This document shows, one piece after another, positions 9,220 through 22,300 of a DNA stretch of 64,000 bases. The notes under the pieces were generated by a model. That model ran no database searches and was not told where the DNA came from. It worked only from the letters and a program-made list of their open reading frames with translations. A program made the position numbers and the translations under genes. This stretch comes from Aulostomus chinensis. Taxonomy: Eukaryota > Chordata > Actinopteri > Syngnathiformes > Aulostomidae. The stretch spans positions 29,198,957-29,262,956 of the forward strand of contig JBBMOA010000007.1 of the NCBI GenBank assembly GCA_037954235.1, in the 5' to 3' direction. The stretch's first letter is position 1, and every line of letters starts with the position of its first letter.

Positions 9220-12200
9220 TCTGTGAAACTTTGATGTCTTCAGGCGACTCTTTAAACTTTCAACATTTTTCCTCCTGCAGGCTGAGATCTGCTGGATGAA
9301 TATTCAATCACATAATGAAACCGACTGTAATTGAGGGTGTAGCTCATTATACCACATTAGCTGGATATAAATAGTCAGCTATTAGCACTAATTTATTAGT
9401 AATCTGCCTCCTATTGAATATCTTGAACCCATTTAACCCCTGAACACCCACCTGTCAGTTGTGTATCAGACAGGGATGCTTGATGTTTGTCAGCATCAAG
9501 CTCAGTTATGATCAATAGGAGTTTAGCATTCGAAGATAGGAAAATCAGTACTGAATGACAACCTGTCCTCATGCAGGTGACCAACAAATGAAACAGAGCC
9601 AAACACACATAAAAGGACACTTTCATTGCACGTCGTGACTTGTTTTTCCTGTCAGTGTCAAATAAGTGCAGACAAGTCTTCCGTCTGGCAGGGACAAAGA
9701 AATGGAGTGAAATGATGTCAGGAAGTCGATCAGTCGACAATGTTTCTGCTGTTTGAGGTCAAACTTTCCTCTCAGGCGTTGTAAAGTGTCTGACAGCACA
9801 CAGCGGTTCTTCTCCGACGGCCACATGCTCCCGTTTTTCATTTCTCCAGGGCTGGATTCCCTCCCATGGTCCTCCCTGAGCGGGGTGCCTCATCTGTCAT
9901 CAGAACGACGGCGCTCCACCTGCGTCAGAACAATAATATCCCTGCCAGCCGTGATGGACAGCCAGGCGAGCCGGTGACAGCGGCGTGGCGTCCGGACACA
10001 GATTGAAGGTGGAGCGCTGGAGACAAATGTTGACGTTTCCATCAGAAGTCTGTTCAAGGTGACACCAGAGGCACCGCGTCCTCCACCTGCAATAAAACAC
10101 CTCTGTCCTCCAAACACTTCGTCAAGGCCTCGGCTGTGATTGCGCCGCTGCGTCCCTCCTTGAAACCTCACTGCAGGTTTGTCCACCCTGGATTTATTAG
10201 ATCAAAGTGTCTGTTTTCCACTTTAAAGTGTATTGACTGCGGCTGCCAGAGTGACAGCAGACGGCGGCCAGCGTGAACTTGCCTCACTTCCTCTGAACTC
10301 AGAGAAAACAGGAAAAGTTCCCTGAGAGCTAAAAGAGATTTGATTCTCAACTCGAGGTTCACTCCATTTTCCACGCCAGAGTTTGATGTATTGAGTGGAT
10401 GTGCCTCAAATTTAATGGGTTCTTCCTCGACCCCCCTCCAAGGCTGCTGAAATTCAGCCTTGTGGTTTTTGTATAATCCTTCTAACCATAAACAAACCTG
10501 GTCACATGACCTCTTTGGCCGAGGAATCCGCCATATTGGTCAGGCCCAGTCGCACCCTAGAAGATGAACTCTACCCACAATCATAGTCCTTTTTCATTCC
10601 GCATATAAACAGTCACCATGACGCCATTTTGATTGTCGTCATGGAAACATGTCCAGCCTACTGGTTATTTGATCGTGGAACAGGACACAGCGGTGAGAGT
10701 CAGCAGGCTGATGTCAGTGTTGGTGAACACTGGGTTCGAATGTCTCACCAGGCCCCTCCTTTGTTCATGCAGTCAAGAAATGATAAACCATTTGCATGCG
10801 GAAACATCTGAATCCCTGGTATCTGTTTGATCAACCGCCTTCATGTTGCTTTGTATCGCTGTCGCCTGCATTCACCAGCAGCGTGAGGCTCTGCCTCTCT
10901 CCATCAGCCCCGTCGTGGATGAAGCGGTCAGCTGACAGCAGCTGCTGATATTTATCCTCGTCGCCCAGTCGGCAGCAGGAAAACACATCACTTTTATGGA
11001 GGGGGCATTAATACGACTGTTATTCAGTGATTTATGGCTCCATTCTGCTGCTGCCGTTTGTCCCGGCAGGCGCTCAAACGCACCACGGTGTAATAACCTT
11101 CTTAAGATGTTTCATAGCGGACAGTAAAAGCCCCACTGAAGGAGGTGATGCAGGGTCGGAGCCTCTGAGCTGGGAACACCAGCATCACGCAGGAATGTTT
11201 TATGTATTTCTTATCACACAAAACAGCAAGAAGAAAATATGTGGAATTCATGAGCAGATGTCGTCTTACCCAGCAGACCAGGGGATGACGCTCCATCATA
11301 ACAAAACCTAACAAAGTTCAACTTCCAGTCTCCTTTCAAATGTCCCAGTTTGACCGACAGCTGGAATCACAGTCTTCTGGCAATGAAGCGTCTTTGTGTG
11401 CGTCACTGAGCAGCAAAGGCTTTTATTGTGGAGGGGAAGCTGGAGCAGGTGGACCGAGCTGAGGGCTTTTACCTGAGCACAGTGAGGCTGCAGCATCAAC
11501 ACCCGTTCACTTCAGGTTCTGATGTCACAACAATTTCACAGCAAATAAAAGTTTCCATGTTTGTCATGAATCTCATGAGGAGACATTCCAAACATTCTTT
11601 GTCAAAAGACAGAAACCTGGATCATTATGATGCTGATGAGTCAGGTAAGGATATGTGACGTGTTCTGGACTTAATGTTCTGGATTATTTGGACCTTTGAT
11701 CTCTGGATTAACGTGTTCAGCCTTGAGCAACCTTGAAGCCTAATTAGCTTAAATGTTGATGAGTGACGTGTGTGTCATTCTACACACTGGAAGACCACCT
11801 TGCTGCTCTGAGATCTGCAGTTCTTATTGCACTGCGGCCGCGTCAGCTGGGACCACGACAAAACGCCCAAATGAACTCGTAAGGGCGGCAGAGGGATGTG
11901 CTGCAACAAAAGACACTGCGCTGACAGACTTTCTCCTCAGCAGCCCAGAAGGTTTGATGTGATGTGGAGGCCCCACCAGGACACGCAGACCCTCATCACA
12001 CCGGCGAGCTCATTAACATCCACAGACGTCTGCAGGGTTCCAGTGATCGATGAGTCGTGTTTAATGGGGGACGCTCGCTGCGTATTGATTCACGCGAGAC
12101 TCTTTTTCCTCCTGAGCTTCTTCTCTGGTGTTCAGGACTTTGCTCCAGACACCTGAAGAGAAACCAGTGGAATGTGTGGCTGCAGTTTCCTGTTGGTACC

Positions 12201-12740
12201 TGTGAGGATGCTGCAGATTCACTCAGAAACAACAAGCAGCAAACGGTGCCCCTCCAACCACCGCCGTCACCCTCGCCAGTTTCTATACGTTTAATGAATA
12301 AGTAGCGCCCCCATCAGTTCTACACTTAAAAAACTTTGAGCTTGAATTCATAATCCAAACAGTGATCCGATTTGAACAGCCATGACTGTCCGCATCCGAT
12401 TTTACATTCAGATTTGAAACATTTGAAACTAAATGTGATAAATAACGTTTTAAAAGGAATCAAAATTACTTGGACTTTGTTAGGGAGATGCCGCCGCCAT
12501 CCTGAAGAAACGAACCTGGGTGGTTTAAGAGGACGTGGGCGTGACGCTCCTCGTTACGTGGCTCATCTGCACATCTCAGCCGACAGTCGGGAGGTTTGGT
12601 CGTCGTGAGTTCACCCTTGTGCCTCCTCATCCATGATAAAGACACAAACTCCGGCTGCAAGGGTGTGTTACATTTACAGGAACAAGCCAGTAGATTTCAA
12701 ATATCGAACGTTTTGGTTCTCCTTTTGCCACAGATCGACT
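9220..12740. other. Intergenic sequence, no supported gene
   Basis: Unique sequence with only short ORFs and no recognisable domains or RNA genes. Several stretches (for example 9300-9420 and 10380-10560) are repeat-free and could hold conserved non-coding elements, which a single sequence cannot show. Confidence 0.45.
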
Positions 12741-12920
12741 CTGACTGACCCTGACTGGCCCTGACTGGCCCTGACTGACCCTGACTGGCCCTGACTGACC
12801 CTGATTAGTCCTGAATGACCCTGATTGGTCCTGATTAGACCTGACTGGCCCTGATTGGTCCTGAATGACCCTGATTTGTCCTGATTAGACCTGATTGGCC
12901 CCAATTGGTCCTGACTAACC
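12741..12920. repeat. Strict 10-bp-period minisatellite, 18 units
   Basis: Eighteen consecutive decamers follow CTGA(C/T)T(G/A)(G/A)(C/T)C, with variants CTGATTAGAC, CTGAATGACC, CTGATTTGTC, CTGACTAACC and one CCAATTGGTC. Units vary only by substitution; there is no insertion or deletion across 180 bp, so the period stays exactly 10. Confidence 0.93.
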
Positions 12921-15900
12921 CTGTGTTTTAACCAGGTGTGTTATTAAGGCTGCCTCTCGCCTCCTGTTAATCTTCAGTAGAAGTAATTTCTGGTTTTCAG
13001 TAACTCGATCACCACTGGTGGCGGCGCTGTTCGCCTCGTCTGCTGGTGATGAATGAAGGGAATTGTTTGTTTAGGACTTGTATGGAAAAATTTAAAAAAA
13101 ATAAAAAGAGGCGGGAGAGGAGTAAATATCGACACACACAACAACTGGCAGCTGCTGATTAGCTGTGAATTAATTAGTCATTAAGGGGGTTTCCTGCTCA
13201 GGATGGGGGTGTCATGTTCCTGGCGCCAGTGTGATCATTTATTTAGACGTCCGCGTGTAATCCATAAATATGATCAGAGGCTTTTCCTGATGATGCAACG
13301 AAGCTGCCGTCAAACACCCCCACCAGACGGGGACACGTCAGCGTGTTGCCATCAGTTGCCCCGCCGGTTCCTCTCCCATCAATGTTTGATGTGACATTAA
13401 CAGGCATAAACACAGATGATGACACGACTAACATCCGTGCACGTAACCCCCGCCAGCCCCCACCTCCTCATCTCCCTGGAGGGCGCCAAATTTCTCTCGT
13501 GAGCTAACAAACATGCGCTGTCGCCACCAACCAAATACTTTGCATCCTGTCAGAGCCACAACAACAGCAGGTGATGAAATATCGACTCAGACACAGTGAA
13601 GAGTTGCAAAGAAAGACTGGAACAGTTTACTGCTTAGCGGTGCACAGCCCAGCCCAGCCCAGCCCAGCCACCAGCTCAGGAACCAGAGAGAAACCATCAG
13701 GATGCTGCACGAGAGAAACAACACAAAACCCTGCAGACCATTCTGGGCGCACAAAGTCGTTCATTTTCCCACATCCTCCATGAACGCTAAACATTTCCAA
13801 CACGCAGCCAAATTGTAGCAGGAGTTTAGTTCTTTATTCCTGATCTTGAAACAGTCGTAATATAACGAGCAGCGAGCAGCAGCAGGCGGGGGGCGGCCAG
13901 TCCTCTCCCATCATAAAACACAGAATTTAATGATATAATGTAGAATAACACTGAAAGAAATGACAAAATACACAAACAAAAAAATCTCAGAGGACAGGAA
14001 ACGACGCCTCATTTCCTCTAAATTTCAAATTAAAATGTTCTGGCGCCACGGTGGGAGCTTCGATTTCCCATGATGGGCGAGAAGGTGAGTTTGAGTCTGG
14101 AGGCCTGATGGAATTTTCTTCCTGGAGTCAAAAGACAAAAGTGCCGTGGGCTCAGTTGATATTTCATTTATACCTCTGCAAATAATGTTGAAGTATTTTC
14201 TTGTGCTATTCTTTACTATGTCATTATTACAACTTTTTATGATATTGTAGTTCTATTTGCTGTTTTAAATTAAACAGATATTTCATAAGTAATTTTGTGC
14301 ACACTTTTTTTTATAGTTTCAGCTGCCGTGGTGTCAGCTCCTGTAGGTGATTGTGCTGTAACCTGCCCGGCCGGTTTTATATCCGCCTTCAAATCATTCT
14401 GGTTCTCGTGTGCCACCTGTTTACTGGGGGTCAACAGCAGCCAAGCAAGCAGCAGGCAGCAGCTGAGTCTCTCCTCAGGACCAGCGACTGTGTGGTCTGA
14501 GTCTTATTGATCTGACACGAGAGGAAAGCACAGCTGAATGAGGAAACACTCGCTCCTGATCAATAATGCAGAGCTTTTCTGTGCAGCCTGTTAGCAACGT
14601 TGACTCAGGCTCACCGGCATATTACAGAGGAAGACTTTGAATTTATGCATGAGGCAGGAGCCACTGTATCATCTGTGTGATGAATCATGAATGACGGTGT
14701 GGTTAATTACTCACCGAGTGCAGAGAGGATCCTGTGAGTGAGGGGAATCTTAATGATTTATAGGGATGCACGAACGTGTGTCGGCAGGTTTGTTGTGCTT
14801 TTCTGTTGGAGGTTTGCTCCGTGACTGCTAGTTCAAGTTAACATCGCATGTCCTTGTACATGTTTGCTTGACAAACGAGTCACTGGCAAATAGGAGCCGA
14901 TGCACGAATTAAAAAAACAACAACTCAGAGCACCTAAAATCACAAGTGTCTCCAAAAACATTAATGGTTCCCCTTAAACATTCGATTACAAGTCATGGCT
15001 GTTCAATGATCCTAGATGGTCACCTTCCTGCCCCACGTTGAGAAAAGCTGCTTTGAAATTGCTAAAAATGCAGTTGAACTCAGGTGTAAATTTGTCCTTA
15101 TTATCTTGGCGTTAAAGCCTGAAACAATAACTACCAAGCTGGTTCCAATCAAACCCGAACATCAGGTTAAAGCCTGACACCGACCCTAACCGGTCAGAGC
15201 CGTTCAATTTTCCGAGTGCTTGAGAGATTTCAGGAGGAAAAAGTTGGGATTACTTCTGTAGCCTCAGACTGCTTTGACCCCCACAGGTCACACTCATGAT
15301 TCACATGTTCACCTGTTGTCAGAGGGAGCTTCCACTCCTGCTGCAGCAAAATTATTCATTTCAAAGCTCTTTGACAGAGCGCAAACCTGTGTGGAGCGGA
15401 CGGGTCGATGATGGTTCTGACTGGGAATCAGAGCAGCTGCAGACACAGAAAACACTGAAATAAAAAGAAAGCGGCGGGAAACCTGACGCAACACATCTAC
15501 CTGAACTCGGAGGCAGTCACAGATCAATTCTGTCTCAGTAAACAGGAGGCTAAGACTGAATTTGAGGCCGTGACTATTTCCTGGTAGCAGACGTAGCAGA
15601 CCAGGTCACACGAGAACTCAAAAGTTAGAAAAGTTTTGTTGGTGTTCAAATTGTCTTGCTTCTTCAGGCTGTAATCTTCCAGAAACTGCTGATGCTGCCC
15701 TGATAGACCTCGTCATTGTTGACCTCACTCACAGGACAGAGGCGCTAATGAGGATGTTTGGGAAGAAAAAAATCTCCTGTGGACTGACAGTGTCAGCTGA
15801 AAATGAATCTGTTTCTCGTTGTAAACAGCTGCCCCAAAGAAAAACTACCACTCGAGTTCATGTGTCTCTGTTTGCAGGTGAACGTCCTGAACTTCTGTTC

Positions 15901-16228
15901 TGTGGACTCAGAGATGAAACTTTGTTCTGTTTTTCATTTGGTCTGTCCTGGTGGATGCTAGCTAACTCACCAGAGCTAAAGCTAAGCTAGCACCAGCCCA
16001 GCCCCCCGGCCCCTGGCACCCACATTCTCACCACTTGTGGACTGGCAGTCCATCGGGTGAACAAATGGTTGCGTCTGTGACCGAATTTCCCATCAAGTCC
16101 AGTGAGTTTTAGCTCTGACCACCGCATCAACAGGCAGCCAGGATGTGGTTTCATTTTTGTGTCATCATAATCACAATGTTGTGGTTTCTGGTTGCATTTT
16201 GCATTTCAATTGTACATAAAACAAGCAC

Positions 16229-16233
<5 letters not shown>
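12921..16233. other. Intergenic sequence, no supported gene
   Basis: Unique sequence with a short CCCAGCCCAG tandem near 13645-13670. No domain-bearing ORF, RNA gene or transposon end was recognised. Confidence 0.45.
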
Positions 16234-16277
<44 letters not shown>

Positions 16278-16333
16278 TGTGTGTGTGTGTGTGTGTGTGT
16301 CTGTGTGTGTGTGTGTCTGTCTGTCTGTGTGTG
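16234..16333. repeat. (GT)n/(GTCT)n compound microsatellite
   Basis: A 100-bp GT run interrupted by CTGTGTG and ending CTGTCTGTCTGTGTG, the usual sign of point-mutation decay in a long GT array. Confidence 0.96.
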
Positions 16334-19300
16334 AGGAAACTCGAGATGTCCAGGAGAGATCATCCAGGAAAAACTGAGCTGTCATTGACAGTTTGTCTCC
16401 TGAGACGAACCGTTTGTCTGTGATTCTGTGTTTTCTCCGTCTTTATTGGAGCGGGCGATCACATCTGCGGTGATCGATATCCTGACACTCCATCTGACAA
16501 ACTGAAGCCTCTGATCAGCTCCTGATGCCATTAACCTTTGACCTGTGAGGGTCTGGACTAGAGATGATGATGTATGCTGGTGTCAGACAGACAAACAACC
16601 TCACTGGAAGTAAACTGAGCCGAGCTGCTCAGATCCATGTGGAGGTCAGAGTTCAAGTGCTGCAAATGAAGGAGGATCAGTGAGGCGAGCTGGGGGGGGG
16701 GGTATTTATTGATTTGTGAAGATGGGGGCCAGTGTGTTTGAGGAAGAGAAATAAAGACAGTAGTCAATTAAAAACTGGGTCTCCATTAGTGGCGAGGGGG
16801 TGTGGCCAGCAGGAACGAAGGAACAAGGGAACGTAAGGACAAAAGAAACAGGGCGGGGGGGCAAACAGAAGCAGATGAGCAGTTAAGGACGCTTCATAAA
16901 TTATTGATACGAAGAAAAAACCCACAGGAGCAAATATTTGACTCCCTGCCATGTTTGGCAGCGTCCGTGTCACCCGCCAGTAACGTTTTGAGAGTGGTTC
17001 AGTGTCCTTCGGCCGAACATCTCAGAACCACGGACCAGGCTCCACCCTCGTTTCCATCATGGCGGCACAGCGGAGCTGAAATATGGAAAACAGCGACAGA
17101 ATCATCGGGTCGCATCTGAGCAGCACCGCCTGGTTGGATGGTTTAATCCGCCTTGTTGCCAGGAGTCGCTGCTGTAAGATTCCTCGAAATAGCTTTTTTT
17201 TTTGTCCCCGAGGGTTCAAAGGTCATTTCTACAAAGTTTCATCCAGATTTGGCTCACAGTCTTGGCGGAGAGGGAGAAAGTTCTTGAAAAAAGATTTGCT
17301 ACTTTTCTTGCATCAGCGTGAGCTCGTGGTTCGAAGGAAGTTTTAAAAGTAACCTTTTTATCAACAACAGCGTCACGTAGGTTACGCTGGGCTGAGGAAA
17401 AAAGTGGTCCAAGTGCTCTGAGGACCTCGTATTTCATTGGTCGATGATCCTGCAGGCTCCCGTAGGTTTTCCGAGGAGGGGGCACACGAGGGCCTGCAGT
17501 CTCCAACTTAACCATGAGGTGTCACTAGATCCTACAAACAGGACCTTTAGCTGCATCCTTGTCATGCAATGATTGTGCCGGCGAAGTGTTTATACACTGA
17601 AAACGTGATTCTCTGGATTCAACTTCTTTAGAGAATAAAGCCTCTGTTATCAGATTCAGTCTCTCAGCCGGGGAAACATTTTTAATGCTTTGTTTTTATT
17701 GCTTTTCCATTACAGAAAGGTCACATTCACACAAAAGCGCCGAAAGGAAGCCGCCAGATCTGGACGTGTCTGTCCCCACTAAATGTGCTCCTGGGACGTA
17801 CTTGGCTGTTAATTCTCTTATCTCGCCGTTGACTTGTAAACATCGTCTGTTTCTTCCATTTCTCTCGACAGCGGGGTGAAATGACTTCCAACGCCAGACG
17901 TCTCTGCAACAGTAATAAAAATAACGCTGTAAACTGTCTTTTTCCAGAGACGCAGAAAAAGACAGGAAATTAAGTCAAATAAAAAAAACCTGTTTGAAGG
18001 GGGCAGCTTTTTTCTCTCGGTTTCTTTTTTTTGTCTCGTTACTGACGAAATTGACTTCTTGGGAATCCGACAGAGTTCTGAATAAAACATGCGTTTGGTT
18101 TTCTGGGGACGTCGTGAGATTCGTATCAGCAGCTGACAGTCACAAAGAGAGAGCGACTGTAACCGTGGCTTCGGCGCTGACGAGGCCATGATGATGCCGG
18201 GCGGAACCCCGGGGTTACACAGCGGAGTCAAACACTCAGGCCTGAGAGCGTGACCCAACGTGTCAGGAGGAAGAGCTGCTTCAGAAACATCCAGACGCGT
18301 CATCGGTTGCCAGTGCAGGACACGCCTCTCCTGGTGCTGTCCCTCAGGTATCTCATTACATACTGCTTGAAATAAAGGAGTGTCCAACACGGTCCACCTT
18401 CCAGACTTAATAATGGTTACAAGAAAACCTAAACTTCCTTTCTGACATTCCCACGGACGGCGAGGTCAAAGGTCACAGCCACTGGAGTATTTTAAAAATG
18501 ACTGAAAGTAGATGTCCATTTGGATGATGTCACAATTTATAGACATCTTTTTTCCCCCCTCTCTGACCTGAATAAGTGTCGTGGAGCTCCTCACACACCA
18601 CCTGACCTTGATGACCAAAAGCTACTAGTGTCGCCGCCACAGTGAGCACCGCCACCTCGCCGCCTCGCCGCCTCGCCCACAGAGAGCTCTGGGTGACGGT
18701 AATTGGATCCTGGTCTTCCTCTGTCGCCCTCCCCCTACCCTCCTCTGTCCTCCTTGCTGGAGGAGTCATCACTGGTGCTCTAATATGGCAAAGGCCACAA
18801 GCGCCTTCAGCTGGTCATTATTCACCGTAATGACGTCTCCGCTCCACGCGTGCGGGACCAGCAGGGCCTGCAGACAAGGAGCAGCGCTGGTTAGAAGGCT
18901 CAGGTCATCTGGTGGCATCAAAGAAGTCCAGTTATAGTCGTACGAACACGATAAATCGACTCTGCCCAACAGCGATTAAACTGTTTCTAGGAGGAACACT
19001 CCTCCTTCAGTCCTCCTGGCTATCAGTCGCCATGGAGATCTGATGTCCAACTGTTGCTGGTCATCTTGGATCCTTCGAATGCCTGACAGCAGAGCGATGG
19101 GACTTTCATCAGTTCTTCTTATCAACCGCATTTGACAACTGTAGGTGAGTCTCAGAGTGAAAAATGATTCAGTATTTCAGCGAACCTGAAGCTCCTGCAG
19201 ACGTGTTTGAACGTAATCAAGATCCTCAGGTCGTCATGACGTTTGCTTCTGATGAGCCGTCGCTGATCGGCTCCTGCCTCCTCCTCATCCCAGCTTCAAG

Positions 19301-22300
19301 GATCGATGTAAATGCTCATATTTTCCATTCCAGCGGTTTAACTGCTGATGGAGAGGCCTCCCACCTCACAGCGAAGAAGTCGCGTTCGTGACCACGATTT
19401 GTGGTGATGTCACAAATCCTGCCCACATGCGTCTTAAACTTTCACGGGTTTAATGCGTAAACATCCTGGCTGGAACTCCTCCCTGATCACGGGTCAGAGC
19501 AGAAGGAAGAAGAAGAAGAAAACTACATTTGTCGGACGCGGTTGTTCCAGACTTTGAGCTTTAATCCGGTGACAAAGACAACACCTTCCGCCTGCTCTTA
19601 AATTTCCGGGTGTGGAGAATCACAGGAGAGTTCGCACGTCCTAGAGTTCTGTGAGGCGTTCAAAGGTCAGAAACCCGCTGCTGTCTGTGTCATTGTGAGT
19701 TATCTTCACCTCCTGCTTCTCCACCTCTTTGACATTTTCATAAACCTCAGCGGGGGATTTATCGCCTCACATGAACGGCTCCTGCTCTTTGTGTTTGTTT
19801 CCTTTTCCTCCAGTTTCAGGTACTGATGCATCTGACCTGAACCTGCGCCATGAAAACCGACTCTCATGCTGATGATTCAGCTCCATTCAGCAGCAAAGAA
19901 ACCAGGGGGAACGAGGAGTGATGCGTTTATCAATCATAGACGCACTGTTTCAGACTTGAAGGCATCATTTGTACATTTTTCATCTTTTTTTAGATCAGAA
20001 CAGTCATAATTCTGACAGACTGACCTGTCATTTTGACTGTCTTCACCCCTCGCTAGGCGGGCGGCGCTCCAATGAGACTGTCCTCCCAAGAAACACAACC
20101 ACGACGCTCCCATCAGGCAGCCGATGACCGCAGGACAGAAGCAAACCAGTCAGAGGAAGCCTGTGAGGGGGCGGGCTGGGCTGAGGGAGGAGTCAACATG
20201 GCGTCACATGTCACACTCGCAGGACGACATCCAGAAAAATGAGATCGGACCGAAAAGTCCAAGTTCAGATTTCATCACAGAAAACAAATATGAGCACGCC
20301 TGTGCTTATTGGAGCTGCTGGAGGGGAGGTGTCTCCAAGTCCTGAATCTGATCCTCAGAACCACAGCTTTCTATGGGTGTGTAGCACCACCAGCTAAAGG
20401 GTGCAAGCTGGCACGGACCCCCAACCATCCCAGGGTTGGAGTCCAGAAGTGGGCAGAATTGTCTTTTCTTCACATTTCCTTCATTTTTCTAGCGTTTCAC
20501 TCGCGGCTGTGAGTTTCTCTCAGAAAGAAAAAAAAAGTCATAATTACCACGGCCACTGGGGGCGTCTGTCTCTTCAGTATCAGTGGTTGTTTTCGAAGAT
20601 GGAGCAGAACCGCAACCTTAAACCGACAGTGGATGACAGCTGATAACTACCCCCCCACCACCACCATCGCCATCTGATCCGCCGCTGGCAGTGATGAGGT
20701 GATCGGCCATGGCCACCCGCACGCGTTCCACCATTTCCTGACAAACGTGTCTGACTTGGCTGTAATTCAAACCCCCACTGAAAGCTGGTGGACGTAGATC
20801 CCTGCTCCTTTTCGCTCTCTCTCTCGCCGCGGTTTCATTTTTCACCAAATTGTTCGCAGGAGGTGGTTAAGAGAGGAGACATGTTTTGATGCGGAGTGTG
20901 AAGAATCTATTTTCTTCGGCCTGCTGCAGCGTCGGCGGCGGCGGCGGCGGCAATGGGAGTGACAGTGACGGGGGGAGATTAGGAACTGATATCCTGCCTC
21001 CTCATCCGTCCCTGATAACACACAGCAGGATAATGGCTCTGCTATTTCTTGTGCCGCTGCTGAGACGATGACTGTTGTTATCTGGCTGCTGGAAGCCGCT
21101 GTTAGGAGCTCCAGGAGCTGACACGGCCGACTAATCAGTCGGTATCAGTGATGGATTTACGGAGCTCATGCTGGCTAATATTAGTGGGGCGCAGCTGTCG
21201 CCAGGCCATCAGCCCGATGACACACACCACGTGTTAATGTGATGAAGTCACCGTTATTTCTGCCCTTTGCACAGGCGTGATCTTAATGTTTGTGTTAGGA
21301 AGTGTGACTTCAGTCACAGGCTCGCACGCTGACCTGTCGGGAGCGTGAGGGTCGTCACTTCCTCCTCTTGATTCTGCAGCGTTCTGGAGCTGCTCAGCGT
21401 GGAGGGTTAGGAAGCTTTCACTCAAAGTCTTTAAGGACCAAAGATGGATGACACTGTGAAACTATGACATCAGGACCGGGGGAAAAAGAACACCGCCAAA
21501 CGCAGCCATCGTTACGACGAAGCCACGATAATGTATAGTTTCGAGACAGATAAATAAAAACATGCAGATGCAGGAAAATATCAAATCAACCATCTTGACT
21601 TCATGATCGTGGAAAGTCGGAGTCGTTTTTGACGTTTGATTCTTTTACCCTCAGAACACCTGGCGGCGTGACGAGGCTGCGGTGTTATGTAAGAGTTATT
21701 AAAGAGCGGAGCTATTTAAGTCTGGGGAAGCAGATGTGCGCTGATCCTAATATCTGCTCATTGCAGTCATTTCACTCTATTTTGGAAAATGCATTTTTCA
21801 CTCTTTTTATATTTCATCTGTGAATTAAACCAGAAAAGGAAGTATGACAGATGAACGATCCAGCCTTCCTCCTTCCCCTCTTTTGTTTCTGAAATACAAA
21901 TTTATATATTTTTCAGCAGCAGTTTAGGACTTTTTTCCCCTCCAGGCTCCAATAAAGCAAACACGCCGACTCATGGCGCTGCTTTTGCTTTTGATGACAT
22001 CACCTGTCACCAGATCATCCAAAAACAAAAATCAGCAGACATCATTGAACTCAGCTGAGGACAACAAGATGGTCAGTTTGTCACAAAATGTTCTTTTAAG
22101 CAACTTTGAGTCAGAAACATGGTTTGTAAGTTCTGGAGGACTCTTCAGTTCCTCATGAGCTGCAGCTCCCGTCACAGTCTGGAGCCGGTGCTTCGTTCCT
22201 GTGCTGGCCGGCTGGCCGGGTTCCCAGTTTAATGGTTTAAGATTGAAACAAAGATTTACTGAGATGTCAATGAACAGTCAATGGTCATGAAATCGGCCTT

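Noticed and set aside
8663..9299. Long Arg/Glu- and Ser/Leu-rich ORFs
   Set aside because: Translation of the TCTCTG satellite on both strands.
17818..18390. 190-codon minus-strand ORF
   Set aside because: A single isolated frame without domains, signal peptide or splice-consistent neighbours; compatible with chance in GC-balanced intergenic DNA.
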